Part shown: piece after piece, positions 61,753-64,000 of the stretch
Numbering within the stretch: the first letter of the stretch is position 1
Layout of the letters: the number at the start of each line of letters is the position of its first letter
Source of the DNA: Blepharisma japonicum
Lineage: Eukaryota; Ciliophora; Heterotrichea; Heterotrichida; Blepharismidae
NCBI GenBank assembly: GCA_949751835.1
Contig: CATKHK010000050.1
Coordinates: forward strand, 248,001 to 312,000
Reading direction: 5' to 3'
DNA length: 64,000 nucleotides
Notes under the pieces: generated by a model
What the model was told of the DNA's origin: nothing
What the model saw: only the letters and a program-made list of their open reading frames with translations
Databases searched by the model: none
Position numbers and translations under genes: made by a program

Positions 61753-63828
61753 TTATCTAGTCATTTCTTTCTTAACAGACAAAATTTCTTCAACGGGCTC
61801 AACCTTTTCAAACCATCTATTTATTTCTTCCTCATCAGTTCTCTTCAATATCTGTGCTCTTTCATCACGAGTATTAATCCATTTTTCTCTATAAATATGT
61901 ATTTGAGCAAAGAACTCGTCTTTCATTTTCATTTCTTTTGCTTTTTGTTCCTCTCTAGCAGCTCGTTTCACCTGCCTATCTTCTTCCTCATACTTCGCCG
62001 CAAGTTCATCTAATTGGTTGACAATTTTATCATAAATTGTTGGGTCGAGGATTGATTTTGGTCTTGGCCTCCAAGAAAACTGATAAAACTTTTCTAGTGC
62101 AGCTTGAGTTACGTCTGTACCTTGGCAAGTGAAAATGACATAGCCAGAGCCTTGCTGTTGTGTAGCTCTCTGTTGAATTCCTTGCAAGCTTCCTACGGAA
62201 ATATATCGGCCACTTGGATCCCATTCTAAATAATTCATGTTCATATGAACCCTTTCTTCAATTTGATACAAAGTCTGATTTTTCACGCAGAAAAATTCAA
62301 TCCTGCCTTCGGTGTTATTTTTCGCAGCAAAACTATAAGTCACTAAGTGTCCACCTTGTGGTGCCCAGGCAATAGTTGAGCACTTTGTGTCGCATTGGTC
62401 AATTTTTTTAGTTTCCATCTTTTCCTTCCCTACTTCATAAACAACTAGAGTTTTTGCTGAATGGGCTCCAGAATAAATTAAAGCAAAGCGATTACTGTTA
62501 GGTTCCCAAGAGAAATTACTGACCACGAAATCCAAATTTAAAGACTCAACTGGTATTCCTCTCTTTTTCATATAGAAAATTTCAATGATACTGTTTTTAG
62601 GCTTAGGGTTATTCCTATGCTTTGTAGTGACCATCGAAACCAAGAATTCCCCATTATTCTGCCAAAATGAATAAAACCCAAGGGCTTCATAAACCATCCT
62701 AGTAGCAATCAATTCCCTGCTTGGAATTGCTAATAGTCTAACTTGTGCTGGCTTAGCTTCACTTTCTCTTATATGAAGAGAAATTACATTATCCCCTGTG
62801 CTCCACGAAAATTCAGCAAGCTGTGGCACTGCAATTGGTGCCTTTTTCCCTTCACTGTCTTCAATCATAGCCATAGTTTCTGAGTTATAAACACTTATCA
62901 TCTCATTTCCTTTTTTCGCAACAAATTCTCCATTATAGCTATACAGATAAGTGCCCCAAGGCTCATCGTTTGCTTGGAAAGTTCTGATTTCTTCTCCTTT
63001 TTCTAAGCTCCAATGAATAAATTGTCCTGAAGGCCCTGATGAGTAGGTCATTAAATATCGCTCACAAGGGGAAAACTCGATCTGGCTGACTCCGTAATGG
63101 GAAAGTCTCATAATTTCTTCAAAATTTGGCCCACCCCAAAGGACAATACCACGCTGATGTAAAGTGGCGAGGTATGTGCCTTGGCTTGACCATTTTACAT
63201 ATTTGTCAGTCCATACTTTATCTGAAGGGCCAGCTGTAATGAGATCTGGAGTTAATGAAATGGAATCGTTCCAAAATACCTTTGTAAATTCATCATAGCG
63301 GATTACAAATTGGTCTCTTGATCTGCGGTCTGTGAGCCAGCTTTTTAGTTCTTTTTGTGAGAAAACTCTAGGCTCCACATATTCTGAAGGCGTATCCATA
63401 AGTCTATCGAACTCATCAAATGGCACCACAGTCAGTGAGTGTTTTTTGTCAAAAGCCAGTCCATTACACTTGGCAACTGCTGTTTTCGCTAGTTCTTCGT
63501 CAGGAAAAGTGATGAATGCAAAGCATTGGCTTTTCCCATCAACCATAGGCATATAAACTGCGCTTGGTTCAATTGGAACGACAGCTTTACTGATCACTTT
63601 TGCAAGAACTTTTATTAAAAGATCTTCTTTTTCAGCTGAGACTTCTGGTAAATTATCCACAATAACTCGATTCGTCCAGCGAAGTTCAAATAATGGCTTA
63701 GGCTCCAATAGAGGATCATTTCGCTCTTTTGCTTCACGTTTTTGGTCTTCAATATAAGCTTCATATTCTGGGTGATTTTGTAAAACATCTGAAAAATCGA
63801 TGAGCTCAAGAGGATGCAGATCTTCCAT
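61753..63828 (-). CDS. EIF3B: Eukaryotic translation initiation factor 3 subunit B (eIF3b/Prt1)
   Basis: 691 residues, ATG 63828-63826, TAA 61755-61753, uninterrupted. An RRM spans about residues 53-138, with RNP2 near 54-61 (RVIVDNLP) and RNP1 near 100-108 (SQCFAFITF). It is followed by the eIF3b beta-propeller with its typical blades (VKWSSQGTYLATLHQRGIVLWGG, cited in part; FSPCERYLMTYS; FSWEPNSNRFALIYSG; LEWDPSGRYISVGS) and a charged C-terminal helix (RWFEKVEPVEEIL). eIF3b is a core scaffold of eIF3 that binds the 40S subunit and other eIF3 subunits. Length matches other eIF3b proteins. All of its roughly 17 Trp codons are TGG, none TGA. Confidence 0.96.
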   Translation of the reverse strand: MEDLHPLELIDFSDVLQNHPEYEAYIEDQKREAKERNDPLLEPKPLFELRWTNRVIVDNLPEVSAEKEDLLIKVLAKVISKAVVPIEPSAVYMPMVDGKSQCFAFITFPDEELAKTAVAKCNGLAFDKKHSLTVVPFDEFDRLMDTPSEYVEPRVFSQKELKSWLTDRRSRDQFVIRYDEFTKVFWNDSISLTPDLITAGPSDKVWTDKYVKWSSQGTYLATLHQRGIVLWGGPNFEEIMRLSHYGVSQIEFSPCERYLMTYSSGPSGQFIHWSLEKGEEIRTFQANDEPWGTYLYSYNGEFVAKKGNEMISVYNSETMAMIEDSEGKKAPIAVPQLAEFSWSTGDNVISLHIRESEAKPAQVRLLAIPSRELIATRMVYEALGFYSFWQNNGEFLVSMVTTKHRNNPKPKNSIIEIFYMKKRGIPVESLNLDFVVSNFSWEPNSNRFALIYSGAHSAKTLVVYEVGKEKMETKKIDQCDTKCSTIAWAPQGGHLVTYSFAAKNNTEGRIEFFCVKNQTLYQIEERVHMNMNYLEWDPSGRYISVGSLQGIQQRATQQQGSGYVIFTCQGTDVTQAALEKFYQFSWRPRPKSILDPTIYDKIVNQLDELAAKYEEEDRQVKRAAREEQKAKEMKMKDEFFAQIHIYREKWINTRDERAQILKRTDEEEINRWFEKVEPVEEILSVKKEMTR

Positions 63829-64000
63829 ATTTATAAGCTCTTAATATACTTAGCCTATTGCTTAATAATCTCTTTAAATGCATAACTTCTGACTAATTTA
63901 CAATTAATAAAATATTATAATAAATAAATTGATAAGGCGAAAAATATAATCAATGCTAAAACATTAGAACTAATAATCCACTGATCATAAGTGAGCTTGA
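63829..64000. other. Upstream region of eIF3b to window end
   Basis: Very AT-rich, no feature recognised; no telomeric repeat. Confidence 0.5.

Noticed and set aside
63332-63556. Plus-strand and alternative minus-strand frames within eIF3b
   Set aside because: They overlap a clear, full-length conserved gene.
1-64000. tRNA genes, CRISPR arrays, telomeric repeats, viral or LTR elements
   Set aside because: Looked for typical tRNA box sequences, regular spacer repeats, terminal repeats and reverse-transcriptase or capsid motifs; none seen.

Overview
The window is almost certainly macronuclear (somatic) DNA from a heterotrich ciliate, most likely Blepharisma. Three things seen in the sequence support this. 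Long proteins read through only if TGA is tryptophan while TAA and TAG stop. Introns are 15 nt, once 16 nt, with GT...AG ends. The DNA is very AT-rich. From established knowledge, tiny 15-16 nt introns are typical of heterotrichs, and UGA=Trp with UAA/UAG stops fits Blepharisma; Stentor uses the standard code and Condylostoma reassigns all stops.

Region 1 (1-58.0 kb) is a tandem array of eleven paralogues of about 1380-1410 residues, called G1 to G11 here. Ten lie on the + strand and one (G4) is inverted. All share one plan: a soluble N-terminus, about eight membrane helices, a helical TPR-like region, a PAS domain starting near residue 567, a variable Ser/acidic linker, then four more membrane helices separated by two loops and ending in a motif like ILPKMIP. 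I read this as the TmcB/TmcC-like (Dictyostelium 'tiny macrocysts') PAS membrane-protein family of ciliates; a sensory or signalling role is inference. By eye the copies form position-ordered groups: G1/G2/G3/G5, G6/G7/G8 (with a GGPGGIR loop insert), G9/G10/G11, and the divergent G4. Fragments of further copies lie at about 15.4-15.7, 20.9-21.1, 31.9 and 43.6-43.9 kb.

Every copy carries three introns at the same three places. The first (A) is phase 1 and contains no in-frame stop in ten of eleven copies, so ordinary ORF reading misses it. G10 holds a 179-bp AT-rich insertion bounded by TA dinucleotides, whose removal restores frame and alignment exactly; it looks like a retained germline internal eliminated sequence (IES). 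G3 has a one-base frameshift in its PAS domain.

Region 2 (58.3-63.8 kb) is on the - strand and is ordinary single-copy sequence: a RING/B-box/coiled-coil protein, two unrecognised small proteins, and translation initiation factor eIF3b. The eIF3b gene uses only TGG for tryptophan, unlike the array genes, which use TGA heavily.
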